NCBI RefSeq assembly: GCF_001653565.1
Contig: NZ_LYPB01000092.1
Location: forward strand, 32,139-96,138
Direction: 5' to 3'
DNA length: 64,000 bases
Source: Paenibacillus oryzisoli
GTDB lineage: Bacteria > Bacillota > Bacilli > Paenibacillales > NBRC-103111
The position numbers and the translations under genes are program-made. Shown here piece after piece: positions 44,892 to 51,745 of the stretch. The notes under the pieces are model-generated. The model searched no databases. It was not told the DNA's origin and saw nothing but the letters and a program-made list of their open reading frames with translations. Each line of letters begins with the position of its first letter. Position 1 is the stretch's first letter.

Positions 44892-46505
44892 GTGATTATC
44901 AATGTAGTTTATTATGTGTATGTAATCTTATATGGCCTATATACGATGTATCTGCATGCAGTCTTGAATGTCCCTTTGTTTCTTCTAGCTATTGGTCTTT
45001 TTATCTTAACGGTGCGCTTCCACTCTTCACACCCTGCTATGCCTTGGCTCCAACTACTCCTCATTGGTACTCTTCACGCACTTGGACAATCTGCCCTTTG
45101 TTACCCTCTATATTTACTCACACTTTCACAATATTCCTACAAAGAAGAGATTAAATTCAGAGCATGGGTACTTTGCGCGATCGCTATGATTATTTATTTA
45201 TCCACGGTTAATTTCATAACGCATTCCGCATCTAAAGCGTCCATGTTTGGGTTCATGAGTATCCTCGACTTTGCTGCCACCACTTGGCTAACACGAACCA
45301 TCCATCTCCGAAGCGGTAAAATGGAACGCATCCGCACAGAACGTCATTTATTATCGCAAAAAGACTCCCTTACTGGTTTATACAATTATGAAGAATGTCA
45401 CCGAAGGCTCGAGCAGCAAATTAAACTTCATCAACCATTGGTCCTATTTCTTATCGACTGCACCGATCTGAAAGCAATGAATACATCAGGTGGTTTTCAA
45501 GCAGGTAATTTCGTTCTAAAGCAAATGGCTGATCTCCTTCAAATCCTATTTAAAGAAGCGCTATTTATCTCGCGATATGGTGGTGATGAATTCGCAGTGG
45601 TCATGCCACTACATAAAGATTTTTTAACAACAGCCTCTTATCAACAGAAGCTCGATTCTGAACTTCCTAAACTTACTGGCATTCAAAATACATATGGTAT
45701 TGCCATATTTCCACAAGACTCGCTGACGAAAGATGATCTTATTTTGCACGCAGAGCATAATCTATTTATGAAGAAACGTGAATCTTGGTTAAAACGAGAA
45801 GAACAAATGCAACGCTCTGAAAAACTCCGTGTTGTCGGTGAACTTGCTTCTGGCATGGCTCATGAGATACGAAATCCCTTAACAACAGTCAAAGGTTTTC
45901 TACAATTATCAAAAGCAAGCGATTACAATATTGAAAATTGGTATGATCTCATCATGGATGAGATTGATCGGATGAGCGATTTGACCGGTGAATTCCTTCA
46001 ATTCTCCAAGCCGCATCAAACAGTCTTCCAAACCCATTCATTAAATGAATGCGTTCTCAAAGTTATCGCCCTCATTGAATCCGAAGCGACCAGCTCCGGT
46101 CATGAAATACATTTTCATGAGTCAACCTATGCTGTACATATGCTAATGGATCAAGATAAAATGTTACAACTCTTGCTAAACATGATGAAGAATGCGTGCG
46201 AAGCCATGGAAGCAAACGGTTCCATTCATATCAAATTAAGCCGCGATCCCAAGAACGCGACTTTGGTTATTGCAGATAATGGTCCCGGTATACCGAGTGA
46301 TCAACTCGAAAAGATTTTCCATCCCTTCTTTACGACCAAAGAAACCGGTACGGGTTTGGGACTATCGATTTGTTATAAAATCGTACAGGATCATCAAGGT
46401 ACATTAGAAGTTGAAAGCGAGCTCGGTATTGGGACACGATTTATTTTGACTTTCCCACTTGTCATAAATATGACTTCCGGGAATGACAATTCAGCTGTAT
46501 GTTAA
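44892..46505 (+). CDS. Membrane GGDEF-histidine kinase fusion
   Basis: 537 residues from GTG 44892, which has GGGAG nine bases upstream; the TTG at 44883 has none. Domains in order: about six membrane helices (1-140), GGDEF domain (155-310), HisKA (325-385) with GELASGMAHEIRNPLTTVKGFLQL, HATPase (430-530). The kinase half resembles Bacillus sporulation kinases (KinB-KinE). In the GGDEF domain SRYGGDEFAVV is intact, but the usual GHxxGD is GGFQAGN and the FKxIND helix is LKAMNT, so catalysis is uncertain. No response regulator nearby, consistent with a phosphorelay kinase. Confidence 0.88.
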   Translation: MIINVVYYVYVILYGLYTMYLHAVLNVPLFLLAIGLFILTVRFHSSHPAMPWLQLLLIGTLHALGQSALCYPLYLLTLSQYSYKEEIKFRAWVLCAIAMIIYLSTVNFITHSASKASMFGFMSILDFAATTWLTRTIHLRSGKMERIRTERHLLSQKDSLTGLYNYEECHRRLEQQIKLHQPLVLFLIDCTDLKAMNTSGGFQAGNFVLKQMADLLQILFKEALFISRYGGDEFAVVMPLHKDFLTTASYQQKLDSELPKLTGIQNTYGIAIFPQDSLTKDDLILHAEHNLFMKKRESWLKREEQMQRSEKLRVVGELASGMAHEIRNPLTTVKGFLQLSKASDYNIENWYDLIMDEIDRMSDLTGEFLQFSKPHQTVFQTHSLNECVLKVIALIESEATSSGHEIHFHESTYAVHMLMDQDKMLQLLLNMMKNACEAMEANGSIHIKLSRDPKNATLVIADNGPGIPSDQLEKIFHPFFTTKETGTGLGLSICYKIVQDHQGTLEVESELGIGTRFILTFPLVINMTSGNDNSAVC

Positions 46506-46939
46506 AGTGTTTTCTTCATTCGTACATGAAGGATTCCGGCATCATGGAATGGCTCATCCGAGATTACCGTATACCCTAACTGACTATAGAAACCTTCTGC
46601 TTGACATTGCGCATCTAGTATCGCATACTTGCAACCAAGCTCGAGAGCCTGTTGTTCCATTGCTCGTATGAGTTGTTTGCCAAGCGATTGACCTCGGTAT
46701 GATTTCAAGACAGCAACTCGTTGCAATTTGGCTGTTGATTCTTGGTACTCATACCATCTTGAAGTCGCAATCGGCGTTTCACCATCCATGATGAGCAGAT
46801 GTTGGCAGGCTTCAGGGGACTCATCCTTCTCATCCATTTCCAGATGTGCAGGTACTTGCTGTTCATCAACAAATACGTTAAATCGCACTGCAAAACAAGC
46901 TTTCAGTTGTTCCATTGTTGTAACACGAATTGTTTCCAT
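46502..46939 (-). CDS. GNAT acetyltransferase (YjcF-like)
   Basis: 145 residues. Visible: FNVFVDEQQVPAHLEMDEKDES at the N-terminus and LQRVAVLKSYRGQSLGKQLIRAMEQ, the acetyl-CoA loop with RGQSLGK, then GFYSQLGYTVI. Acceptor unknown. It ends 4 nt inside the tail of the convergent kinase gene. ATG after GAGGAAG. Confidence 0.9.
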   Translation of the reverse strand: METIRVTTMEQLKACFAVRFNVFVDEQQVPAHLEMDEKDESPEACQHLLIMDGETPIATSRWYEYQESTAKLQRVAVLKSYRGQSLGKQLIRAMEQQALELGCKYAILDAQCQAEGFYSQLGYTVISDEPFHDAGILHVRMKKTL

Positions 46940-47020
46940 GTGGGCTTCTTCCTCTCTAAGATCGTTTCTTGATCTTATCCCATTCCGGAAATGTTGTCCA
47001 CTTGTGTCGTGTTCACACCT

Positions 47021-47479
47021 TTACTTTCGTTCCAATAAGTAACTGCAAGCACCAATCGCTAAGCCTAATACGGCACCAGCTGCAACTTCTCTTGGTAAAT
47101 GCCCTAGTCGTTCCTTAAGCGCTTTTCTTCTTCTGGCATGATAGATCCCTGGGTGCTGCTGGGCAATCCGTTCAACCTGTTCGTCTAAATCATTCACTTC
47201 GACTGCGATTTCGCCAGCAGACCTGCGAATGCCCATCGCATCGTACATGACGACAGCCCCGAATACGGAGCTCACCGCGAAATCAATGGCTGTGAAGCCT
47301 CTTTTCATGCCAATATAGGTAGCAAGTGCAGTGACTCCGGAAGAATGCGAACTCGGCATGCCACCAGTTTGAACTAATTGTGACCAATCCCATTTCTTAC
47401 TAGTTATAAACGTTAAAGGTAATTTGATGGCTTGAGCGGCACCTATACCGATCATAGCCGTAGTTAATGCTCGATTCAT
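47021..47479 (-). CDS. Divergent PAP2/DUF212 family membrane protein
   Basis: 152 residues, two to four membrane segments. Contains WDWSQLVQTGGMPSSHSSGVTALATYIGMKRG, the phosphatase-like PSSHS motif of the YuiD/PAP2-related family, then MYDAMGIRRSAGE. Possibly a lipid phosphatase; function in Bacillus is unknown. GAGGTGA precedes the ATG. Confidence 0.88.
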   Translation of the reverse strand: MNRALTTAMIGIGAAQAIKLPLTFITSKKWDWSQLVQTGGMPSSHSSGVTALATYIGMKRGFTAIDFAVSSVFGAVVMYDAMGIRRSAGEIAVEVNDLDEQVERIAQQHPGIYHARRRKALKERLGHLPREVAAGAVLGLAIGACSYLLERK

Positions 47480-47615
47480 GTCTGTTCACCTCACTGTTAG
47501 CATCCATCACAGGTTTAGATTCTATGCGTAAAATTTGTTATACTAGACACATTGATTCTTATGAGCTTATACTTACGAAGCTAGTTTTCTTCGAAAACTT
47601 TTAGGAGTGTGACTG

Positions 47616-48038
47616 ATGAATATCGCTTTTTTTCTGTTACCTAAATCGGAAGTCATTACCGCGACTCCACAAGCGACCCTTCGTCAAATATTGGAACGCA
47701 TGGAGTATCATCGCTATACCGCTGTCCCGATTCTTTCTGATGATGGTCATTATGTAGGAACCGTTACGGAAGGTGACTTACTTTGGTATCTCAAAAACTC
47801 GCATATCGGCTTTGATAACGCTCATCGCCATGTACTTGAAGAGGTTCCGCTACGCGTCAAAAATAAACCCGTTCATATCCATGCGGACATGGTAGACTTG
47901 ATTGACTTGGCAAAATCACAAAACTTCGTACCTGTCGTCGACGATTCCGACAAATTCATCGGGATTGTCAGACGTAGTGAAATTATTGAGTATTGCGCCA
48001 AACAAATGAATTTACAGGCCAGAGCTGTTCAGTCCTAA
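47616..48038 (+). CDS. CBS-domain pair protein
   Basis: 140 residues consisting of two CBS motifs: LPKSEVITATPQATLRQILERM with YTAVPILSDDGHYVGTVTEGDLLWYL, and VHIHADMVDLIDLAKSQNFVPVVDDSDKFIGIVRRSEIIE. CBS pairs bind adenine nucleotides or c-di-AMP. It is not obviously AcuB, which also has an ACT domain, nor the c-di-AMP protein CbpB/DarB by eye. A promoter (TAGATT, 17 nt, TATACT near 47538) precedes it. Confidence 0.88.
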   Translation: MNIAFFLLPKSEVITATPQATLRQILERMEYHRYTAVPILSDDGHYVGTVTEGDLLWYLKNSHIGFDNAHRHVLEEVPLRVKNKPVHIHADMVDLIDLAKSQNFVPVVDDSDKFIGIVRRSEIIEYCAKQMNLQARAVQS

Positions 48039-48066
48039 TTATTAAATAATTACCTTATAGGGATAG

Positions 48067-48097
48067 AAAAAAGGCTGAGGACGCTCAGCCTTTTTTC
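48067..48097. terminator. Bidirectional terminator
   Basis: AAAAAAGGCTGAG, 4-nt loop, CTCAGCCTTTTTT, between two convergent genes. Confidence 0.92.
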
Positions 48098-48117
48098 TTT
48101 GTTCACAGCGGATACTG

Positions 48118-48738
48118 CTATTGTACTTGACCGTTAGAAGGTGCTTTAGACGAGACAAACTCGCTTGCCCAGTCAACCATTCCATTCATTAAGGTCAAAA
48201 TGAGATTCACCGCATCCTTTTCCGTCAATGAACCATTCGACTGACTACTGACATACTGCGACGTTTTCTGTTCCAATTTCACGACAAGATCTTTAATTTT
48301 CAAAAGTTCATTCGCCAAATCCGTAACTTGCTGATTATTTGAGTTATTTGAGTTGCCTTGGTCTGATTTCATATTTTGACCTTGATTCTGGCTTTGGTTT
48401 TGATTTTGATTTTGATTTTGATTTTGATTTTGGTTTTGGTTTTGGTTTTGATTTTGGTTTTGGTTTTGATTTTGACCTTGATTCTGATTATGCCCTTGCA
48501 ATTGACCTTGCCCTTGCCCTTGATCTTGACCTTGGCTTTGGGACGTATCATTGGCCGACTCATTTGACGCGGCAGATCCATTGCTAGATGACGACGCTTG
48601 TTGCTGCCCTTGGCTGTCTTGTGAGCCTTGCGCACTTGAAATCAACATTTTTTTGACCTGCTCTAATTCAATGAGTACCATATCATTTTGCTTGGTTAAT
48701 TCATCCATTTGCAGCTTGAGATCCTGTGTTTTGATCAT
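48118..48738 (-). CDS. Gln/Asn-repeat low-complexity protein
   Basis: 206 residues. N-terminus (1-35) is a short coiled coil (LQMDELTKQNDMVLIELEQVKKML). The middle (60-135) is low complexity, with about a dozen successive Asn-Gln dipeptides and Gly-Gln-rich flanks. The C-terminus (140-206) is helical (DLANELLKIKDLVVKLEQKTSQ, EKDAVNLILTLMNGMVDWASEF). No signal peptide, so intracellular or a spore component. The dipeptides are encoded by a hexanucleotide tandem repeat, see repeat entry. No known family. Ribosome binding site GGAAGG. Confidence 0.7.
   Translation of the reverse strand: MIKTQDLKLQMDELTKQNDMVLIELEQVKKMLISSAQGSQDSQGQQQASSSSNGSAASNESANDTSQSQGQDQGQGQGQLQGHNQNQGQNQNQNQNQNQNQNQNQNQNQNQNQNQSQNQGQNMKSDQGNSNNSNNQQVTDLANELLKIKDLVVKLEQKTSQYVSSQSNGSLTEKDAVNLILTLMNGMVDWASEFVSSKAPSNGQVQ
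48396..48480. repeat. Hexanucleotide tandem repeat encoding Asn-Gln units
   Basis: Plus strand reads as successive TTTTGA and TTTTGG hexamers, about a dozen units, coding alternating Asn and Gln on the minus strand. As the unit is six bases, slippage would add or remove two residues without a frameshift. Confidence 0.85.
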
Positions 48739-48760
48739 GTTGTTGAAACCCTTCCTTCCC

Positions 48761-49312
48761 TTATTTCACAGCACCGCAAGCAATCCGCTTACCCGAATTG
48801 CCAGATGGATCTGTTTTCAAATCATCTGCTTTCTCATGGATAACTAAGCTAGATCCGCCTGGTTTGAACAGCGAATTCGGCTTATCCTTTTCTAAGACGA
48901 CTGCCTTTGTAACGCTGCTAAATCTCCCATTACCTTGACCATCCACAATCAAATTGGGCAGATCGCCTGCATGTGCCCCTTTGGGATTTAGGAAGCCATG
49001 CTCTTTCATATGCGGATTGAAATGCCCGCCTGCCGAATCAAACGCTGGTGCTTCACAAACAGCTCTCTCATGAATATGTAAGCCATGAACACCAGGAGAA
49101 AGCCCACTAACTTGCACATCCATCTGTACACCTTCTCTAACCGCAGTTAATTGCGCAGAACCTACAGTCTGGTTATTCGAGCCTATGAGATCTACACGTA
49201 TCGTTTCCGGCGATATGGTGGCCTCTGTTGCTGAGGTCCTGCTAACTGTTTGGCAGCCTGTCAACAACATAAGACCCATGCTAGTGGTCATCATTATTTT
49301 AGCTATTTTCAT
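48761..49312 (-). CDS. sodC: Cu/Zn superoxide dismutase-like lipoprotein
   Basis: 183 residues from ATG 49312 (AGGAGGATT upstream). A lipobox MLLTGCQ gives a lipid-anchored, extracytoplasmic protein. The core retains the family metal ligands: GVHGLHIHERAVC, SAGGHFNPHMKEHG, GAHAGDLPNL, and VIHEKADDLKTDPSGNSGKRIACG. All the Cu and Zn histidines and the Zn-type Asp are present, so activity is plausible, although Bacillus YojM-type proteins can be low in activity. TTG/ATG alternatives upstream are less likely. Confidence 0.9.
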   Translation of the reverse strand: MKIAKIMMTTSMGLMLLTGCQTVSRTSATEATISPETIRVDLIGSNNQTVGSAQLTAVREGVQMDVQVSGLSPGVHGLHIHERAVCEAPAFDSAGGHFNPHMKEHGFLNPKGAHAGDLPNLIVDGQGNGRFSSVTKAVVLEKDKPNSLFKPGGSSLVIHEKADDLKTDPSGNSGKRIACGAVK

Positions 49313-49429
49313 CTTGTACAATCCTCCTGTAAAACCACACATTGGTATATTCTACCCTTAGGATGCACAACTGCCCTTCACGATAACCACATGACGCCTA
49401 ATAAATTTCTAAAACATCCTTTACAAAGC

Positions 49430-49459
49430 AAAAAACCTGTAATCTTTCGATTACAGGCA
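49430..49459 (-). terminator. Terminator of the 49486 gene
   Basis: Minus strand CCTGTAATC, GAAA loop, GATTACAGG, TTTTTT. Confidence 0.9.
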
Positions 49460-49485
49460 ACCTCTTCCATATAAGTCTACTGAGA

Positions 49486-49812
49486 TTATAAAATTGTCAT
49501 GAGCTTTGCGATAATTTGTAGGTTTTCTAACTTTCGTTTGTAAAAGTGAAATTCCACCTTCGTATGTTCAACCGCATCTTCCATCTGTAGAACCTGTTTT
49601 TGCAAATCCTTCGTGTATGGCCATAATTCCGCCTGCCGCTGAAGCTCATTCTTGCCTGTCACATGGCCTTCACCAATAACTTCATACTCCTTCGTTAGAA
49701 GCATATGTTTTGCCCAATTCAACTCAGAGACGGCATCCACGTAGATCGCTTCCGCTTGTTTCAACAATTCCGGTACAAGTTGTAGCTCCAAAATAACATC
49801 CGACCGATTCAT
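49486..49812 (-). CDS. Uncharacterised 108-residue helical protein
   Basis: No family recognised. Predominantly helical with heptad-like spacing: VILELQLVPELLKQAEAIYVDAVSEL, KNELQRQAELWPYTKDLQKQVLQMEDAVEHTK, and FHFYKRKLENLQIIAKLMTIL. Possibly a coiled-coil scaffold. No signal or membrane segment. ATG after GGAGGAATCC. Own terminator. Confidence 0.72.
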   Translation of the reverse strand: MNRSDVILELQLVPELLKQAEAIYVDAVSELNWAKHMLLTKEYEVIGEGHVTGKNELQRQAELWPYTKDLQKQVLQMEDAVEHTKVEFHFYKRKLENLQIIAKLMTIL

Positions 49813-50097
49813 TCGGATTCCTCCTATGAGTTTTCACACAACTCAGCATAGTAATACATGAAATATTGTTGCTTAGCCTCATATATATTCATAGAAAAAC
49901 AAAACATGCACACAAGCCAAAAACCGCGAAAACAGTGGGTTTTCTACCTACATTCGACTTATCACGCACGACAATTCCGCTATAGAATGACAAAACCATT
50001 AAGTCTACATTAAATCTGATAGATTCGCTCTGACCTGCTTGTATAACCTATTAGAAGTGCTACAATGTTACTATACGTATCAGAGGAGGTGACAAAT
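49813..50097. other. Intergenic stretch of 285 bp
   Basis: Holds the upstream region of the 49486 gene and, at its right end, a SigA-like promoter (TTGTAT 50039-50044, 16 nt, TACAAT 50061-50066) for the acidic small protein. No further gene or repeat seen. Confidence 0.55.
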
Positions 50098-50259
50098 ATG
50101 AGCCAAGAAGAAGAAGTAGTACAATCCAATGAGCAAGAAGAAATCTCTGCTGAATCCACTGAAGAAGAAGTGGTGAGTCAAGAGGCTGAAGAAGTAATCG
50201 CTGAAGCGATTGAAGAAGCAGCTGCTGCAGAGGAAGAAGCCGAACAATCCGAAGAATAA
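50098..50259 (+). CDS. Extremely acidic 53-residue protein
   Basis: 53 residues with 22 Glu and no Asp, Lys, Arg or His. Starts MSQEEEVVQSNEQEEISAES. The ATG has a textbook AGAGGAGGTGAC before it, so translation is likely; a longer frame from 50065 lacks a site. No fold recognised; likely disordered. The strong promoter, perfect ribosome binding site and terminator argue that it is a real gene. Similar Glu-rich mini-proteins are seen in spore-forming Bacillales, role unknown. Confidence 0.75.
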   Translation: MSQEEEVVQSNEQEEISAESTEEEVVSQEAEEVIAEAIEEAAAAEEEAEQSEE

Positions 50260-50288
50260 TGTAACCGTTATCATACATGAACATATAT

Positions 50289-50315
50289 CCCCCTCAACTT
50301 CACAGTTGGGGGTTT
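50289..50315 (+). terminator. Terminator of the acidic protein gene
   Basis: CCCCCTCAAC, 6-nt loop, GTTGGGGG, TTT. Confidence 0.8.
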
Positions 50316-50408
50316 ATTGATTTTATAAACTTTTTTTTGATTTCGGCGAATAAATATTCTGAACATTCAAATAATACTGGTGTACCATAAAAAAGGAGAT
50401 GATTATGA

Positions 50409-50618
50409 ATGGCTAGATCTAACACGTTAGTCGTCCAACAAGCAAAGGCAGCACTAGATCAAATGAAGTATGAAGTCGCTCAGGAAATTGGTGTTCCTCT
50501 CTCCCCTTCTGGTTACAACGGTAATTTGTTATCCCGTGATGCTGGCTCAATCGGTGGCACCATCACAAAAAGATTAGTGCAAATGGCTGAACAATCTTTA
50601 GGCGGCTACAAACGCTAA
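50409..50618 (+). CDS. Alpha/beta-type small acid-soluble spore protein
   Basis: 69 residues; binds and protects spore DNA. Family blocks visible: ALDQMKYEVAQEIGVPL (GPR protease site region) and NGNLLSRDAGSIGGTITKRLVQMAEQSL. Start ATG 50409, with AAAGGAG upstream. A weak GAATA and ATACT pair near 50346-50370 could be a SigG promoter. Strong evidence that the organism sporulates. Confidence 0.95.
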   Translation: MARSNTLVVQQAKAALDQMKYEVAQEIGVPLSPSGYNGNLLSRDAGSIGGTITKRLVQMAEQSLGGYKR

Positions 50619-50641
50619 TCCTTTGATGTAGGAGCAAGCTC

Positions 50642-50691
50642 AAAAAAGACTGAATCACTCGATCCTCCTTAGAGTGGTTTCAGTCTTTTTT
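50642..50691. terminator. SASP terminator
   Basis: AAAAAAGACTGAA and TTTCAGTCTTTTTT arms. Confidence 0.9.
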
Positions 50692-50818
50692 CTATTTCCT
50701 TCAAATTCCTCTGATTTCCCTTGAATTTCCTCACCAGTTTTACCAAACACCTATAATTAATCCTCTGGCTTTAGTATGATTACCTTGCTCGGATACCCGA
50801 ATAAGGAGTGTTGAAACC

Positions 50819-51109
50819 ATGTCTACGCAATATGAAATCTTCCGTGATCCCTTCCGCATGCTAATTCTTCTCGCCACTTTAGTAAGTGAAAAGCAAAACG
50901 AACCCGCCTTGCAATTTGATAAAGTACCCTTTTTCGAGAATGATACCTTCCTTATTCAGCATGACAAGTTTGTGTACAAGAAAAATCTTACAGAAATTAC
51001 TTGGTTTCAATTCCTAGGAAGAGACATCGTTTGCAGTAAAGACCTGTCACGTGAAGAGTATAATAAAATGTTCGTTGATTGCCTTGCATCCTTGTACAAC
51101 ATTACATAA
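50819..51109 (+). CDS. Uncharacterised 96-residue protein
   Basis: No family recognised. FRDPFRMLILLATLVSEKQNEPALQF near the N-terminus, then aromatic/charged FVYKKNLTEITWFQFLGRDIVCSKD. Soluble. AAGGAG precedes the ATG, and a hairpin follows, so expression is likely. Possibly spore-associated given its neighbours (inference only). Confidence 0.68.
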   Translation: MSTQYEIFRDPFRMLILLATLVSEKQNEPALQFDKVPFFENDTFLIQHDKFVYKKNLTEITWFQFLGRDIVCSKDLSREEYNKMFVDCLASLYNIT

Positions 51110-51147
51110 GAAAAAGAAGGAGCAGATCTTTGGATCCGCTCCTTCTG
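51106..51147 (-). terminator. Terminator of the 51156 gene
   Basis: GAAGGAGC-GATC and GATC-GCTCCTTC arms; T-rich tail on the minus strand. Confidence 0.75.
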
Positions 51148-51155
51148 CTATATCG

Positions 51156-51350
51156 TTACTTCTTCTTTACTTCCTCTACAAAAACGTCACTTGCGTCACG
51201 TGTGCTTCCGAGCTCAAGAATCGTGTATTTCTTCTCACCGATCATGATCACATCTTCCACTTCAGGAAGCGGATCTCCCAAGTATACCGTTCCTAAATAC
51301 ACATTACTGCTCTTCAATCGTAAATTCCAACGATGTTGTTGTTTCGTCAT
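51156..51350 (-). CDS. Uncharacterised 64-residue protein
   Basis: Starts MTKQQHRWNLRLKSSNVYLGTVYLG at ATG 51350, with GGGAGGATT upstream. A beta-rich look (VEDVIMIGEKKYTILELGS) and a charged tail (EEVKKK). No family recognised. The longer frame to 51383 adds 11 residues before a weaker site. Confidence 0.68.
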   Translation of the reverse strand: MTKQQHRWNLRLKSSNVYLGTVYLGDPLPEVEDVIMIGEKKYTILELGSTRDASDVFVEEVKKK

Positions 51351-51525
51351 AGCTAATCCTCCCACAAACTCTAATGTTCTCAAGTTACCATAAATTCACC
51401 TAAGATGAAAGCTATATGAGGAAACATCGGATAAATAGGGAATATTATTTCACTTTCTGATTTAAATGAATGAGGAGTTGAAAAAAGTTTTTTTCCATTG
51501 TATACTAAGAAAGGTCCCAATATAA

Positions 51526-51597
51526 AGGACGGTAGCTCAGTGGGAGAGCATTACCTTGACAGGGTAGGGGTCGTGGGTTCGATCCCCACTCGTCCTA
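51526..51597 (+). tRNA. tRNA-Val (GAC)
   Basis: Cloverleaf read by eye: acceptor AGGACGG with TCGTCCT, D-arm GCTC...GAGC, anticodon loop TTGACAG (anticodon GAC), T-arm GTGGGTTCGATCCCCAC, discriminator A. CCA is not encoded. Confidence 0.93.
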
Positions 51598-51611
51598 TAT
51601 GAATTAAAAAA

Positions 51612-51643
51612 TTACTCGCGAATTACTTCGCGGGTATTTTTTT
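51612..51643 (+). terminator. Terminator of tRNA-Val
   Basis: TACTCGCGAA and TTCGCGGGTA arms with seven T. Confidence 0.9.
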
Positions 51644-51706
51644 ATCTATTTGTTTGTTAATTACATTGAAAATAATAGATTGTACATTCATTAGATAGAA
51701 CAACAT

Positions 51707-51732
51707 GCAAAAAGAACCCCTCCCGGGGTTCT
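51707..51732 (-). terminator. Terminator of the chemoreceptor gene
   Basis: AGAACCCC, 4-nt loop, GGGGTTCT, T run on the minus strand. Confidence 0.85.
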
Positions 51733-51745
51733 CCTTCAAATATCC

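Noticed and set aside
47616..48038. AcuB
   Set aside because: Only a CBS pair, no ACT domain, and far from acuA/acuC.
48396..48480. Possible CRISPR-like array
   Set aside because: The unit is a contiguous 6-bp coding repeat with no spacers.
48339..48587. Asp/Phe- or Leu-repeat frames over the hexanucleotide repeat
   Set aside because: They are artefacts of the 6-bp repeat being open in several frames; only the Asn-Gln frame continues into ordered ends and has a good ribosome binding site.
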